Shown piece after piece: positions 1 to 10,156 of a DNA stretch of 64,000 bases. How positions within the stretch are numbered: position 1 is the stretch's first letter; the number at the start of each line of letters is the position of its first letter. Under the pieces are notes generated by a model. It was not told the origin of the DNA. It did not search any database and was given only the letters and a program-made list of their open reading frames with translations. Source of the stretch: Mesobacillus zeae (lineage in GTDB: Bacteria > Bacillota > Bacilli > Bacillales > Cytobacillaceae); NCBI RefSeq assembly GCF_003570705.1, contig NZ_QWVT01000024.1:1-64000 (forward strand). Direction: 5' to 3'. A program made the translations under genes and the position numbers.

Positions 1-1
1 A

Positions 2-73
2 GGCATGGCGAATATGCCGAACATGCCGAACATGCCAAACATGCCGAATACGGCGGGCATGGCGAATATGCCA
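2..73 (+). repeat. 9-nt in-frame tandem repeats encoding NMP units
   Basis: Units of the type AAYATGCCG run from 11 to 46 and encode consecutive Asn-Met-Pro triplets. The segment GGCATGGCGAATATGCC at 2-18 recurs at 56-72, giving a higher-order repeat of about 54 nt. The array probably continues upstream of the window. Such arrays are prone to copy-number change by slippage. Confidence 0.8.
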
Positions 74-556
74 GCCTACGGTATGCCTGCTGAAAACATG
101 CCTGCATATATGCCGGCACAGCAAGTTTCTCCAGGAATGGGAATGCCGTGTGAAGAACCTCACCATGGTGTACCTGTATCCCCTGTATTGCCAGGATCAG
201 GTCTTTGCGAGCCGGACGGTTACCCGCCGCATATGGGAATGATGCCGCAGGTTCAGGGAATGATGGCGGCGCCGATGCCGTATATGCACGGAGAAGGTTA
301 TGGCCACGGCCATATGAATATGCAGGCACCAATGATGCATCATCAGGCGCACGGCTGTGGCTGTGGTAGCGGGGGATCTTATGGAATGCCGGCACAGCAT
401 GGGTACGGCTATCCAGCTGGATATGGCGCCCCGGGCGGATATGGTATGCCGATGGTGCAGGGGGCCTATGATCCTCAAATGGGACATGGAATGCCGATAG
501 ACAATGCTCCGCATGGCATGCCAAGACTGGATGATGAAGAGAGCGATGAATATTAA
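2..556 (+). CDS. safA: SafA-like spore coat morphogenetic protein, C-terminal part (5' truncated by window)
   Basis: The reading frame is open to the left edge and ends at a TAA at 554-556, so only the last 184 residues are visible. They are extremely rich in Met, Pro, Gly, Tyr, His and Gln, with NMP and GYG/YGMP motifs and an acidic tail ending DDEESDEY. SafA is an inner-coat morphogenetic protein with an N-terminal LysM domain (outside this window) and a low-complexity M/P/Q/Y-rich C-terminal half. The assignment rests on composition and on position upstream of a CotS-like gene and bofC. Another low-complexity coat protein is possible. Confidence 0.6.
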   Translation, partial: GMANMPNMPNMPNMPNTAGMANMPAYGMPAENMPAYMPAQQVSPGMGMPCEEPHHGVPVSPVLPGSGLCEPDGYPPHMGMMPQVQGMMAAPMPYMHGEGYGHGHMNMQAPMMHHQAHGCGCGSGGSYGMPAQHGYGYPAGYGAPGGYGMPMVQGAYDPQMGHGMPIDNAPHGMPRLDDEESDEY

Positions 557-1523
557 GTTCCATTCGAGAAGAGACGATAGATTCCTTGATCGTCTCTTCT
601 CCTATTTAAATACAGTGCTACCTTTCAAAGTCAACAGTCTAGTTCCTATCAGGGCGGATGTGTATCTCGCAGAAACGAAGGGCATATTTTTTATTCTTAA
701 AGGGTTTGCATCTCTGCCGAAAATGGAAGTCCAGCGAAGGTTTGCGGATTCATTACGCAAATCAGGGTTTACGCATTCCTATCTTTTTTATACTTTTACA
801 AGAGAGCATTTGTTTTTTGAAGGACTTTATTATTCTCCAATCCAATATATTGAGCCGGATTCGACCCCTTTTACTTTTCTTACTGAAAATGAACGAACTG
901 AAGGGATGAGCCTCCTTGATGATTACCATGTTTGTGCCAAACAATTGGTAGGGGAATATAAGGGGATGCTATCTCAAATGGAGCTGTCGGTAAAATGGAA
1001 GGAAAGAGCCAACAGGTTCAGAAAAAACCTTCCCACAATAGGGAAATTTATAAGTAAAAGGAAATTGAATGACATTAGAGACTGGGCAAAAGAATCATTG
1101 GAGGGTCTTGCTGTACATGCTAAAAGACTTGAGAGCAAGGAAGAAACTATTCTCCACTGTGATGTTGCCCACCATAACTTTCACAGGGCTAGAAATGGTG
1201 AATTATTTTTAATCGACTTCGACCTACTCAGCATCGGGCCGCCTCAATACGATTTGCTGCAGTATGCAGGAAGAATTCTTCCCTATATGGATTGGTCCTT
1301 CGTTTCGCTGTCAAAAATGAAGCATCTGCAGAAGGAATTGGATGATCCTTTCTTTTTATATGGACTTCTATTTCCATCCGATATTATGAGGGAGTGGAAC
1401 AGGATTTTAAAAGACAGAATGGATTTCCATCCTAAACGGATGTCCCATCTCATAGACATGACTGAACAACAGTTCAGTAAAAGGCGCGAATTCGTTAACG
1501 TGGTCCGATCGTACCTGCATTAA
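546..1523 (+). CDS. CotS-like spore coat protein, aminoglycoside phosphotransferase fold
   Basis: 325 residues. Around residues 205-225 lie HCDVAHHN and LFLIDFD, which match the catalytic HxDxxxxN and metal-binding D motifs of the aminoglycoside/choline kinase fold shared by the CotS/YsxE/YutH spore coat group. The first motif lacks the usual glycine-rich context, so catalytic activity is uncertain. ATG 546 is chosen because it overlaps the preceding stop and keeps the upstream coding overlap short. The ribosome binding site is weak (GAAGAG), so translation is probably coupled to the SafA-like gene. Position next to safA and bofC supports a mother-cell coat role. No substrate can be inferred. 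Confidence 0.65.
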   Translation: MNIKFHSRRDDRFLDRLFSYLNTVLPFKVNSLVPIRADVYLAETKGIFFILKGFASLPKMEVQRRFADSLRKSGFTHSYLFYTFTREHLFFEGLYYSPIQYIEPDSTPFTFLTENERTEGMSLLDDYHVCAKQLVGEYKGMLSQMELSVKWKERANRFRKNLPTIGKFISKRKLNDIRDWAKESLEGLAVHAKRLESKEETILHCDVAHHNFHRARNGELFLIDFDLLSIGPPQYDLLQYAGRILPYMDWSFVSLSKMKHLQKELDDPFFLYGLLFPSDIMREWNRILKDRMDFHPKRMSHLIDMTEQQFSKRREFVNVVRSYLH

Positions 1524-1602
1524 ACACCTGACAATTTTACGGATATTCTTTTTATTTATGGTCACACTAGATAATGAATTTACAAGAGTGAGGTGGCCGG
1601 CA

Positions 1603-2127
1603 ATGGAATATACAGCTGTTGTAAAAAATCTCGTTTTTTTTGCTATCTTGGGCCTAGGGTTAGCGCTAAGTGGAGAGCCAGCAGAGGCCGTCCAGCCGGA
1701 ACAAGGAACTGAAACTGTATCACCTTGGAAGATGACAGTCATTTTGGAAAGATGCTATCTCGATGGAGATAAAAGTGAGGAAACCATTCAGGAAACAATT
1801 TGGTCAACAAAGGACTTTTGGGCACGGTATGAATCCTGGGAGCTTGTAAAGCTGGAAGAAAATAAGGCCGTGTTCAGGCAGAATGTCGATGATATATCCC
1901 CGCTACTAAAAGCAAATGGGTATTTTGGCCTATCAGAGGACGGGGTGCTGACTATTTTTAATGGACGTCCCGGCCAAAGCAAGGCCATCCATTCATTTTT
2001 CCAGATAGATGTCGGAAAACTGGAAAGCAGGGCACTGGAACAGCTTCAGAGCGGTATCCCGATAAAATCCAAGGATTCCTATGTGAAAGTCCTGGAAACT
2101 TTTAGGGCATTTACACGAACAGAATAG
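1603..2127 (+). CDS. bofC: BofC, forespore intercompartmental signalling factor
   Basis: 174 residues. The N-terminus has a hydrophobic export segment (LVFFAILGLGLALSG) ending in an alanine-rich cleavage region, followed by a roughly 140-residue extracytoplasmic domain. In B. subtilis BofC is made in the forespore under SigG, is exported to the intermembrane space and restrains SpoIVB, and so times pro-SigK processing. sigK lies 52 kb downstream in this window. ATG 1603 follows GTGAGGTGG at 1588-1596 with good spacing; an in-frame ATG at 1558 has no such site. Closed by a terminator at 2133. Confidence 0.85.
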   Translation: MEYTAVVKNLVFFAILGLGLALSGEPAEAVQPEQGTETVSPWKMTVILERCYLDGDKSEETIQETIWSTKDFWARYESWELVKLEENKAVFRQNVDDISPLLKANGYFGLSEDGVLTIFNGRPGQSKAIHSFFQIDVGKLESRALEQLQSGIPIKSKDSYVKVLETFRAFTRTE

Positions 2128-2132
2128 ACTGT

Positions 2133-2155
2133 GGGCCGGATATCCGGCCCTTTTT
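2133..2155 (+). terminator. Rho-independent terminator after bofC
   Basis: A perfect palindromic stem GGGCCGGATATCCGGCCC at 2133-2150 is followed at once by a T-run. Confidence 0.85.
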
Positions 2156-2335
2156 ATATTTTGGAGCGGATTCGATTACAACGGTTTTCTGCCAGAAAAA
2201 CCTTCTTTAAAATAAGTGAAGATTAAAGGTGGACTGTATGTTCGCATATTTTTGCTTTCCTCTTTCGTTTTTTCTTCGTCCCTCCGAAAATAGTATGATA
2301 AAATGGGTTACAGCAAAGCGGAGGAGCGAAAGAAA

Positions 2336-2932
2336 TTGTATGAGTTTATAAAAGGCAGCATCGATTTTGTAGGCCCGGAATATATCGTGGTCGACAATAG
2401 CGGGGTCGGGTACCAAGTGTTTACACCGAATCCATTTGCTTTTGCGAAAAACGCGGGAGCCGATGTAAAGATTTTTACTTACCATTATGTACGGGAAGAC
2501 CAAATGGCGCTTTATGGATTCTCGACACGGGAAGAGAAAGCGCTTTTTACAAAATTGTTAAATGTTTCAGGAATCGGGCCAAAAGGCGCTTTGGCCATCC
2601 TGGCATCGGGAGCACCGGAACATGTGGTGCAGGCGATAGAAAATGAAGATGAATCTTTTCTAGTTAAATTTCCGGGAGTCGGAAAAAAAACAGCAAGACA
2701 GATGATTCTCGATTTAAAAGGGAAACTGCAGGATATTGTCCCTGATTATTTTCCGAATTTATTTACAGAACATGTTCCTGCTGCCCCTGATGAACTTGAT
2801 GAGGCCTTGCTGGCATTGAAGGCCCTTGGCTATTCCGACAAAGAGATCCAAAAGGTCGTTCCTGGGCTAAGGAAGGAAAAGCTGTCTACCGACAAGTATA
2901 TTAAAAAGGCTTTGCAAAAAATGCTGGGCTAA
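2336..2932 (+). CDS. ruvA: RuvA, Holliday junction branch migration subunit
   Basis: 198 residues, close to the usual 200. RuvA binds four-way junctions as a tetramer and loads the RuvB motor for branch migration. The N-terminal OB-fold begins YEFIKGSI, the helix-hairpin-helix motifs lie at about 70-140 ([12 protein letters not shown] and [16 protein letters not shown]), and the C-terminal RuvB-binding three-helix domain follows an acidic linker. TTG 2336 is taken as the start because GGAGGAG sits 9 nt upstream and the family begins M-Y-E-F-I-K-G; the in-frame ATG at 2303 lacks a site. First gene of the ruvA-ruvB-DUF2905-queA-tgt-yajC run. Confidence 0.95.
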   Translation: MYEFIKGSIDFVGPEYIVVDNSGVGYQVFTPNPFAFAKNAGADVKIFTYHYVREDQMALYGFSTREEKALFTKLLNVSGIGPKGALAILASGAPEHVVQAIENEDESFLVKFPGVGKKTARQMILDLKGKLQDIVPDYFPNLFTEHVPAAPDELDEALLALKALGYSDKEIQKVVPGLRKEKLSTDKYIKKALQKMLG

Positions 2933-2960
2933 TTTTATATGTTAAAGGGTGAAAAAGCAG

Positions 2961-3962
2961 ATGGAAGAACGAATTCTCTCAGGGGAAGCTGGCGAACAGG
3001 ATCTTTCATTTGAGCAAAGCCTGCGTCCCCAGACTTTAAAGCAGTATATTGGACAGGACAAAGTAAAAGCAAATCTTGAAGTCTTTATCGAAGCTGCAAG
3101 GCTGAGAGAGGAAACACTTGACCATGTCCTCCTTTACGGACCGCCAGGTTTAGGGAAAACCACGCTTGCCGCCATTATAGCCAATGAGATGGGTGTGAAC
3201 CTTCGGACGACGTCAGGTCCTGCCATTGAGCGCCCTGGTGATCTTGCCGCTATTTTGACGGCGCTTGAGCCAGGTGATGTCCTTTTTATTGACGAGATCC
3301 ACAGGCTCCCTAGATCAATTGAAGAAGTGCTGTATCCTGCTATGGAGGACTTTTGCCTGGATATTGTCATTGGAAAGGGGCCGTCTGCCCGCTCCGTTCG
3401 TCTCGACCTGCCGCCGTTCACGCTTGTCGGCGCAACTACGAGGGCAGGCTCTCTGTCTGCGCCGCTCAGGGACAGGTTTGGGGTTCTTTCAAGGCTGGAA
3501 TATTATCAGGAAAACCATCTTCAGGAAATCGTCACAAGGACAGCAGACTTGCTGGAGACTGGAATCAGCGAGCAGGCTGCCGGAGAAATTGCGAGAAGGT
3601 CAAGGGGAACGCCCAGGATAGCCAACAGGCTATTAAAGCGAGTCCGTGATTTCGCCCAGGTACGCGCCAACGGGGTAATAGATGAAAATCTTGCTGACAA
3701 TGCGCTGGAATTAATGCAAGTGGACCGTTTAGGGCTTGATCATATTGACCATAAATTACTTAAGGGGATCATCGAAAAATTCCGCGGCGGCCCCGTCGGC
3801 CTAGAGACAATTGCGGCAACAATTGGGGAAGAATCACATACAATTGAAGATGTTTACGAACCATATCTCCTGCAGATTGGGTTTCTTCAAAGGACACCAA
3901 GAGGGAGAATGGCTACTGCAGAAGTATATCGGCATTTCAATTTGGAGGTGCCCGCTGAATGA
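2961..3962 (+). CDS. ruvB: RuvB, Holliday junction helicase ATPase
   Basis: 333 residues. Hexameric AAA+ motor that drives branch migration with RuvA. Walker [10 protein letters not shown] is near residue 60, Walker B LFIDEIHR near 108-115, sensor 1 GATTRAG near 155, and arginine-finger region APLRDRFG near 167. The C-terminal winged helix includes [15 protein letters not shown] 2961 (MEERI) is preferred, with GGGTGA 8 nt upstream; GTG 2949 is an alternative that overlaps that site. Its stop overlaps the start of the next reading frame (ATGA at 3959-3962). Confidence 0.97.
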   Translation: MEERILSGEAGEQDLSFEQSLRPQTLKQYIGQDKVKANLEVFIEAARLREETLDHVLLYGPPGLGKTTLAAIIANEMGVNLRTTSGPAIERPGDLAAILTALEPGDVLFIDEIHRLPRSIEEVLYPAMEDFCLDIVIGKGPSARSVRLDLPPFTLVGATTRAGSLSAPLRDRFGVLSRLEYYQENHLQEIVTRTADLLETGISEQAAGEIARRSRGTPRIANRLLKRVRDFAQVRANGVIDENLADNALELMQVDRLGLDHIDHKLLKGIIEKFRGGPVGLETIAATIGEESHTIEDVYEPYLLQIGFLQRTPRGRMATAEVYRHFNLEVPAE

Positions 3963-4164
3963 CGGGGATGGGAAAGTTATTGATGGCTGCAGGAGCAGTC
4001 CTGCTGATAGCAGGATTTTTGCTGCAATTTATCAAGGTGGTAAACTGCCGGGCGATATTGTTGTGAAGAAAGGCAATATGACTGTATATTTCCCCATCAT
4101 GACTTCAATTGTTGTCAGTATCGTCCTGTCCGCCATTTTTTATTTTATCGGTAAATTCCGCTAA
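3959..4164 (+). pseudogene. DUF2905 membrane protein, frameshifted
   Basis: ATG 3959 has an excellent ribosome binding site (GGAGGTG at 3943-3949). Its frame encodes [19 protein letters not shown] then a membrane helix, and runs into a TGA at 4064-4066. The second half of the family signature (KLPGDIVVKKGNMTVYFP and a second helix) continues in another frame to a TAA at 4164. The frames meet at GGTGGTAAAC (4036-4045), where one extra G would restore a 68-residue DUF2905 protein. Homologues normally sit between ruvB and queA. It could be a real inactivation, a sequencing error in a short G-run, or less likely programmed frameshifting. Function of the family is unknown. Confidence 0.75.
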
Positions 4165-4182
4165 ACAGAATAGGGTGACATA

Positions 4183-5211
4183 ATGAAAGTAGAATTGTTT
4201 GATTTTCACTTACCTGAGGAATTGATTGCGCAAACGCCGCTCGAGGAAAGAACGAATAGCAGGCTCATGGTGCTGGATAAAAAAACAGGCGAAGTGAAGC
4301 ATGAAATATTTAAGGATATTACAAATTACCTTCAGCCAGGCGACTGCCTTGTATTGAATGATACGAGAGTGCTTCCTGCACGCCTTTATGGGGTAAAGGA
4401 AGAGACTGGCGCTAAGATTGAAGTACTTCTTCTCAAGCAAAAGGAAGGTGACCGCTGGGAAACGCTGGTTAAGCCTGCTAAACGGGTAAAGGCAGGAACG
4501 GTCATTGCATTTGGAGACGGCCTCCTCACTGCTGTATGTACAGAGGAATCAGATCATGGAGGCAGGGTCCTGGATTTCAAATATGAAGGCATTTTTTATG
4601 AGGTGCTGGAAGATCTGGGCGAGATGCCTCTACCTCCATACATTAAGGAGCAATTGGATGACAGGGAGCGCTACCAGACTGTTTTTGCAAAAGAGAGGGG
4701 CTCTGCAGCAGCACCAACTGCCGGTCTCCATTTCACCGAATCCCTTCTTGAGGAAATTCGTGCCAAAGGCGTCCATATTGCCTTTATTACGCTGCATGTC
4801 GGACTCGGTACGTTCAGGCCGGTCAGTGTGGATAGCATTGACGAACATGAAATGCATGCTGAGTTCTACCAGGTTACTGAAGGGACAGCCAGACTTCTGA
4901 ACGAAGTGAAAGAGCAGGGAGGCAGGATCATTTCGGTAGGAACCACATCGACAAGGACTCTTGAAACGATTGCAAGGGATCATGGCGGAAGGTTTGAGGA
5001 AGCAAGCGGCTGGACAGATATTTTTATCTTCCCTGGCTTTGAATTCCGGGCCATCGACGGCATGGTGACAAATTTCCACTTGCCTAAATCAACGCTTGTC
5101 ATGCTGGTCAGTGCGTTGGCAGGTCGGGAGAATGTGCTGAAAGCCTACGAGGCTGCAGTGGAAGAACGATACCGTTTCTTCAGCTTTGGCGATGCAATGC
5201 TCATTATTTAG
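4183..5211 (+). CDS. queA: QueA, S-adenosylmethionine:tRNA ribosyltransferase-isomerase
   Basis: 342 residues, full length. QueA transfers and isomerises the ribosyl moiety of AdoMet onto preQ1 in tRNA position 34 to form epoxyqueuosine. The N-terminal [18 protein letters not shown] and the internal [10 protein letters not shown] and [10 protein letters not shown] motifs are diagnostic. ATG 4183 follows AGGGTGAC. It lies just upstream of tgt, which inserts the preQ1 base, so the two form the queuosine module. No preQ1 riboswitch is evident upstream, consistent with position inside an operon. Confidence 0.96.
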   Translation: MKVELFDFHLPEELIAQTPLEERTNSRLMVLDKKTGEVKHEIFKDITNYLQPGDCLVLNDTRVLPARLYGVKEETGAKIEVLLLKQKEGDRWETLVKPAKRVKAGTVIAFGDGLLTAVCTEESDHGGRVLDFKYEGIFYEVLEDLGEMPLPPYIKEQLDDRERYQTVFAKERGSAAAPTAGLHFTESLLEEIRAKGVHIAFITLHVGLGTFRPVSVDSIDEHEMHAEFYQVTEGTARLLNEVKEQGGRIISVGTTSTRTLETIARDHGGRFEEASGWTDIFIFPGFEFRAIDGMVTNFHLPKSTLVMLVSALAGRENVLKAYEAAVEERYRFFSFGDAMLII

Positions 5212-5228
5212 AATCAGAAACTATTTAA

Positions 5229-6398
<1,170 letters not shown>

Positions 6399-6435
6399 CA
6401 GGCCTGCATCAATTTATAAAAGGAGGTTATTCAAT

Positions 6436-6708
6436 ATGGATGGAATGGTTGGTACAGTGTTACCGCTGTTATTGATGTTCGTGCTTTTCTACTTTCTTCT
6501 GATCCGCCCACAGCAAAAAAAGCAAAAAGCGGTCATGCAGATGCAAAGCGAAATGAAAAAAGGGGACCGCGTTGTTACAATTGGCGGGCTCCATGGTTTT
6601 GTTGATTCGCTTGATGAAGGAACAGTTGTCATCAAGTGCGGCGATGGAAGCCATCTTACATATGACCGCGGAGCGATTCGTGAGGTCATCCAAAAGGAAG
6701 GCGAATAA
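6436..6708 (+). CDS. yajC: YajC, Sec translocon accessory protein
   Basis: 90 residues: a single N-terminal membrane helix (LPLLLMFVLFYFLLIRP), a basic stretch QQKKQKA and a small soluble domain with GDRVVTIGGLHG. YajC associates with SecDF, which is encoded 3.5 kb downstream here. ATG 6436 has a perfect AGGAGG at 6421-6426. Last gene of the ruvA operon, closed by the terminator at 6715. Confidence 0.92.
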   Translation: MDGMVGTVLPLLLMFVLFYFLLIRPQQKKQKAVMQMQSEMKKGDRVVTIGGLHGFVDSLDEGTVVIKCGDGSHLTYDRGAIREVIQKEGE

Positions 6709-6714
6709 AAAAGG

Positions 6715-6740
6715 GGAAGCAGGCTACTGCTTCCTTTTTT
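6715..6740 (+). terminator. Terminator after yajC
   Basis: GGAAGCAG (6715-6722) pairs with CTGCTTCC (6727-6734), followed by six T. Eight nucleotides separate it from the end of the convergent gene at 6748; an A-run upstream of the stem may let it work in both directions. Confidence 0.85.
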
Positions 6741-6747
6741 ATATTCT

Positions 6748-7131
6748 TTAAGTTCTCCCTGGCGATGACATGTTGACACCGAGTATGCCGCCCATCATTG
6801 CTGTGACGATATAGCAGGTGTGATAAATCATTTGCTGGGCTGAGAACAAGGAGTCATACCCGAGGTATTGAAATAGGAATATAATCAATGTGTAGGAACT
6901 GCCTGTCATCCCCCCGAGCAGCCACCCTTTATGCTTGCCTTTTCCCCCAGTAATGAATCCACCTGTAAATAATGCGATAAAAGATACTGTCGTTACAATA
7001 TACTGTAATGAAGCTTCCTGGATTGAAGTAAATCTAAGCAGAAGAGAAAAAACCAAACTGCCGGCAATGGCCAGTGCAAAAACTGCCCCTAGCCCATATA
7101 GTACCGAGATTCCCGTATTTCTTGATTCCAT
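6748..7131 (-). CDS. TIGR04086-type membrane protein (YrzE-like)
   Basis: 127 residues with four predicted membrane helices and short loops (LYGLGAVFALAIAGSLVFSL at the N-terminus, GGFITGGKGKHKGWLLGGMTG in the middle, CYIVTAMMGGILGV at the end). This matches the small YrzE/TIGR04086 family found beside yajC in Bacillus. Function unknown. AAAGGGG lies upstream of ATG 7131. Transcribed against its neighbours. Confidence 0.75.
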   Translation of the reverse strand: MESRNTGISVLYGLGAVFALAIAGSLVFSLLLRFTSIQEASLQYIVTTVSFIALFTGGFITGGKGKHKGWLLGGMTGSSYTLIIFLFQYLGYDSLFSAQQMIYHTCYIVTAMMGGILGVNMSSPGRT

Positions 7132-7320
7132 TCACCCAACCCCTTTCCCCAGACCGGCCAAGAAGCGGACCGGCTTGTATTATTAGTACAAGCATATTCC
7201 CTATAAAAAAAAGTAGAAGTGATTTTTTTCGGGATTTCTTAACAAATAAAAAATCTCATACTTTTTTATCTATGTTGAATCCTATAAGGAAGAGCAAAAA
7301 ATTAGAAGGGGGAGGCACTA

Positions 7321-7974
7321 TTGGAACAATACCTGGTCGTCGCTTTCAGGACATTGCTTCTATACTCATTGATTCTCCTCATTTTCAGACTGATGGGCAA
7401 AAGGGAAGTTGGTGAACTAAGCCTCCTGGATCTCGTGGTTTTTATCATGATTGGAGAAATTGCTGGGATGGCAATTGAAGAACCAGATGTCCCTCTTATA
7501 CGATCAATCCTGCCAATCCTCCTGTTAGTAGGTATTCAGCTCCTTCTTGCCTTTATATCATTAAAAAGCAAGTGGTTCAGGGACACAATCGATGGCAGGC
7601 CGAGCATAATCATCAAAAAGGGGAAAATTGATGAGAAAGAAATGAGACGCCATCGCTATAATTTTGATGATTTACTTCTTCAGCTCCGTGAGAAGGACTT
7701 CCCCGATATAAGCGAAGTGGAGTACGCCATCCTTGAAACTTCAGGGAAACTATCCGTCTTCCCGAAGGGGGAGGATGGTATTGAAGGGGGCCTGCCCGTG
7801 CCACTTGTTGTGGACGGTGTAGCCATTGCAGAAAATCTTAAAAGAATCGAAAAGTCGAAAAAATGGTTGCTGCAAAAGCTTAGCGAGAAGGGTTACCATG
7901 ATATAGAGAAGATTTCCATCTGCAGTTACCATAATGGAAAGTTTTTTATTGACATAGACAACGAAAAAAAGTGA
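7321..7974 (+). CDS. DUF421 membrane protein (YrbG-like)
   Basis: 217 residues. Three N-terminal membrane helices, with LMGKREVGELSLLDLVVFIMIGEIAG in the first third, then a cytoplasmic domain with DGRPSIIIKKGKI and the family motif in which a small beta-domain follows FDDLLLQLREK. TTG 7321 is the start, preceded by GGGGGAGG. Homologues are common in spore formers, often in several copies; one group affects spore germination and stability, but no function is established for this branch. Confidence 0.82.
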   Translation: MEQYLVVAFRTLLLYSLILLIFRLMGKREVGELSLLDLVVFIMIGEIAGMAIEEPDVPLIRSILPILLLVGIQLLLAFISLKSKWFRDTIDGRPSIIIKKGKIDEKEMRRHRYNFDDLLLQLREKDFPDISEVEYAILETSGKLSVFPKGEDGIEGGLPVPLVVDGVAIAENLKRIEKSKKWLLQKLSEKGYHDIEKISICSYHNGKFFIDIDNEKK

Positions 7975-7999
7975 GACTGCTGCTGTGTTAAGCTTGCTT

Positions 8000-9577
8000 T
8001 CAATTTCTTTTTCCAGAGCTAATACAAAGAGCGGATAAGGGGCGTCCAATATATGGAATCCGGACAACTTCTTCTTTTTTCAAAAGGCCTGCTGCAATGA
8101 CGAGCAAAAAGTAGAAAGTGGTCAGCAGTATGGAAACAAACAGCACACGCAAAGGCAGCCCCCATCCAATAGGCAGCCGGCCGTACAGCTGGAATCCTGC
8201 GAGAAATGATACTCCCATGATGGCAAAAGCAGCCGTATATTCGCGGACACAAAAGGTGAACGGGATTCTCTTCAGTACCGTAGCGAAGTGGAGGATTGTT
8301 ACAAGCACAACGCCTAATGTAATACCAAGTGCCACACCCATGATTCCAAAACTCGGCTGGCTGGCCAGGAGGAAGATGGCAGCCGTTTTCGCTATATTAC
8401 CTATCAAACTGTTGATCATAGCCGCCCTTGCAAGATCCAGTGCCTGCAGCGTTGCCTGTAGGGGCCCCTGATAATAGTAAAAAATAAAGAAAGGCGACAT
8501 AAGCCTGATAAACTGCGATCCGCTATCCGACCCGTACATAACGATCATGAGGGGTTCCGCCAAAACATAGAGGAGGACAACGGCAAGACCTCCCGATAGA
8601 AGGGAAAGACGGAGTGACTGCTGAAGCCTGTGCTCGATCAGCTGGTGGTTGTTTTTCGAATTGGCTTCGCTGATAGCTGGAACAAGTGCGGTGGACAGTG
8701 AAAAAGTGATGAATGACGGCAACATCAATAGCGGCAGGGCAAATCCGGTTAGGGCCCCGTATTGCTTTGTTGCCATGGATGCTGTAATGCCTGCGTTTGC
8801 AAGGCTTTGCGCCACGACAATCGGTTCAAAGAACCATGAAATCGATCCGATCATTCTGCTGCCTGTTGCAGGAATGGCGATATTCATCAATTCCTTGAAC
8901 GTTGACTGACCGGACTGAACAGCCTGGAAAAAGTTTTTGCGCAGCCTGAATTTCTTTTTTAGTTTAAAAGCCGCCATCAAGTAGGCTAGCGAGGCGAGTT
9001 CACCGGCTACTGATGCAACCATTGCTGCGGCAGCCGCATACTCGATGCCATGGGGAAGGAACGCCCTTGTGAGGAAGGCGATCAGCAGGATTCGGACCAG
9101 TTGTTCGATTACCTGCGAAACCGCTGCCGGTTTCATGTTTTGCCTTCCCTGGAAATATCCTCGCAGCACGGAAGAAATCGCGACAACCGGAACAATCGGT
9201 GCAATTGCCAAAAGCGGCATAAGTGTCCGCGTATCGGTAAACAGTGTCTTTGACAGGTAAGGAGCCAGAAGGATGAGGGCTGGGGTGAAAACGAGCGAAA
9301 GGGAAATTGTCGTAGCCAGTGAGACGACAAGTATTTTTTTTATTTTGCCGTGATCTCCTTTTGCCTCGGCTTCGGCTATATGCTTTGAAATCGCAACAGG
9401 AAGCCCCATCTGTGTGATTGTCACGACGAGGATCAAAGTCGGGAAAGCCATCATATAAAGGCCGACCCCTTCCTCACCAATAAAACGGGCAATTACGATC
9501 CTGTTGATAAACCCAAGAACCCTGGTCACCAGCCCCGCTGCTAGCAAAATAATAGTCCCTCTTAAAAACTTCGACAT
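8000..9577 (-). CDS. spoVB: SpoVB, stage V sporulation protein B (MOP flippase superfamily)
   Basis: 525 residues, 14 membrane helices expected for the polysaccharide transport/MurJ-like superfamily. N-terminal FLRGTIILLAAGLVTRVLGF and RFIGEEGVGLYMMAFP are typical of SpoVB. It is needed for spore cortex synthesis and is thought to move a lipid-linked precursor. ATG 9577 is chosen over TTG 9598, which lies upstream of the AGGCAGGGA site. Monocistronic and opposite to comN. Confidence 0.93.
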   Translation of the reverse strand: MSKFLRGTIILLAAGLVTRVLGFINRIVIARFIGEEGVGLYMMAFPTLILVVTITQMGLPVAISKHIAEAEAKGDHGKIKKILVVSLATTISLSLVFTPALILLAPYLSKTLFTDTRTLMPLLAIAPIVPVVAISSVLRGYFQGRQNMKPAAVSQVIEQLVRILLIAFLTRAFLPHGIEYAAAAAMVASVAGELASLAYLMAAFKLKKKFRLRKNFFQAVQSGQSTFKELMNIAIPATGSRMIGSISWFFEPIVVAQSLANAGITASMATKQYGALTGFALPLLMLPSFITFSLSTALVPAISEANSKNNHQLIEHRLQQSLRLSLLSGGLAVVLLYVLAEPLMIVMYGSDSGSQFIRLMSPFFIFYYYQGPLQATLQALDLARAAMINSLIGNIAKTAAIFLLASQPSFGIMGVALGITLGVVLVTILHFATVLKRIPFTFCVREYTAAFAIMGVSFLAGFQLYGRLPIGWGLPLRVLFVSILLTTFYFLLVIAAGLLKKEEVVRIPYIGRPLSALCISSGKRN

Positions 9578-9702
9578 CGCTGTTCCCTGCCTTCTCAAAA
9601 GAGCTTATTTCAGATACAATAATCTATATGCACGAATGTGGACAAAGCATGACAACATTAACGAGATTTCCAATTTGGCAAGACGGCTGGGAGGCTGAAT
9701 GA

Positions 9703-10005
9703 ATGAACTCGGGGAATAGGCATGTGAGATATTGGCGTGAAGTGCAGCCAGCAATAAAAAGCAAGATTGAGGAAATTGGAATGCTTGGCTTTGAGAAAGT
9801 GACAGCTGCTGAGCTGTGGAATTACCTCGATAAAAAAAAGTGGAAAAACTTGAATGAAGATCTCCATTTGTATGAAGTCGTTGCTGATGTATTATCAGTA
9901 AAGCCGGGAGAACTGATCAATTTCATGACAGTGGAGGCATTCAGGAGTGCCAGTACCAGCCTCGATGGCCAGCAAGACAGTAAACCTGTGGAGCAAATGG
10001 ATTAA
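9703..10005 (+). CDS. comN: ComN, post-transcriptional regulator
   Basis: 100 residues, helical, no membrane segment. Contains VRYWREVQPAIKSKIEEI and AELWNYLDKKKWKN, as in ComN (YrzD), which promotes accumulation of the late competence comE mRNA and associates with DivIVA. GGGAGG lies 8 nt before ATG 9703. It sits between spoVB and secDF as in B. subtilis and has its own terminator. Confidence 0.85.
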   Translation: MNSGNRHVRYWREVQPAIKSKIEEIGMLGFEKVTAAELWNYLDKKKWKNLNEDLHLYEVVADVLSVKPGELINFMTVEAFRSASTSLDGQQDSKPVEQMD

Positions 10006-10022
10006 TCATCGGGATAATAGAG

Positions 10023-10048
10023 TCCTGCCTTTAATTGACAGGATTTTT
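10023..10048 (+). terminator. Weak terminator after comN
   Basis: TCCTG (10023-10027) pairs with CAGGA (10039-10043), with an 11-nt loop and a T5 run after it. The stem is short. Confidence 0.5.
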
Positions 10049-10156
10049 ATTCTGTTACATAATAAAAATGCTTAAGCTATTTTCCCGTTTCATTTGTTTT
10101 TAGGCTCGGTATTAGGGAGTTATTCTTTGTTTTTATTTAAGGAGGACTTATACATA

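Noticed and set aside
197-514. 105-codon minus-strand frame opposite the SafA-like gene
   Set aside because: Mirror of a low-complexity coding region, rich in His/Arg, with no ribosome binding site.
2238-2354. A 38-codon frame starting at ATG 2238 with AAAGGTGG upstream, running into ruvA
   Set aside because: It overlaps the ruvA ribosome binding site and start in another frame and has no recognisable content. It could be a leader peptide, but the support is too thin.
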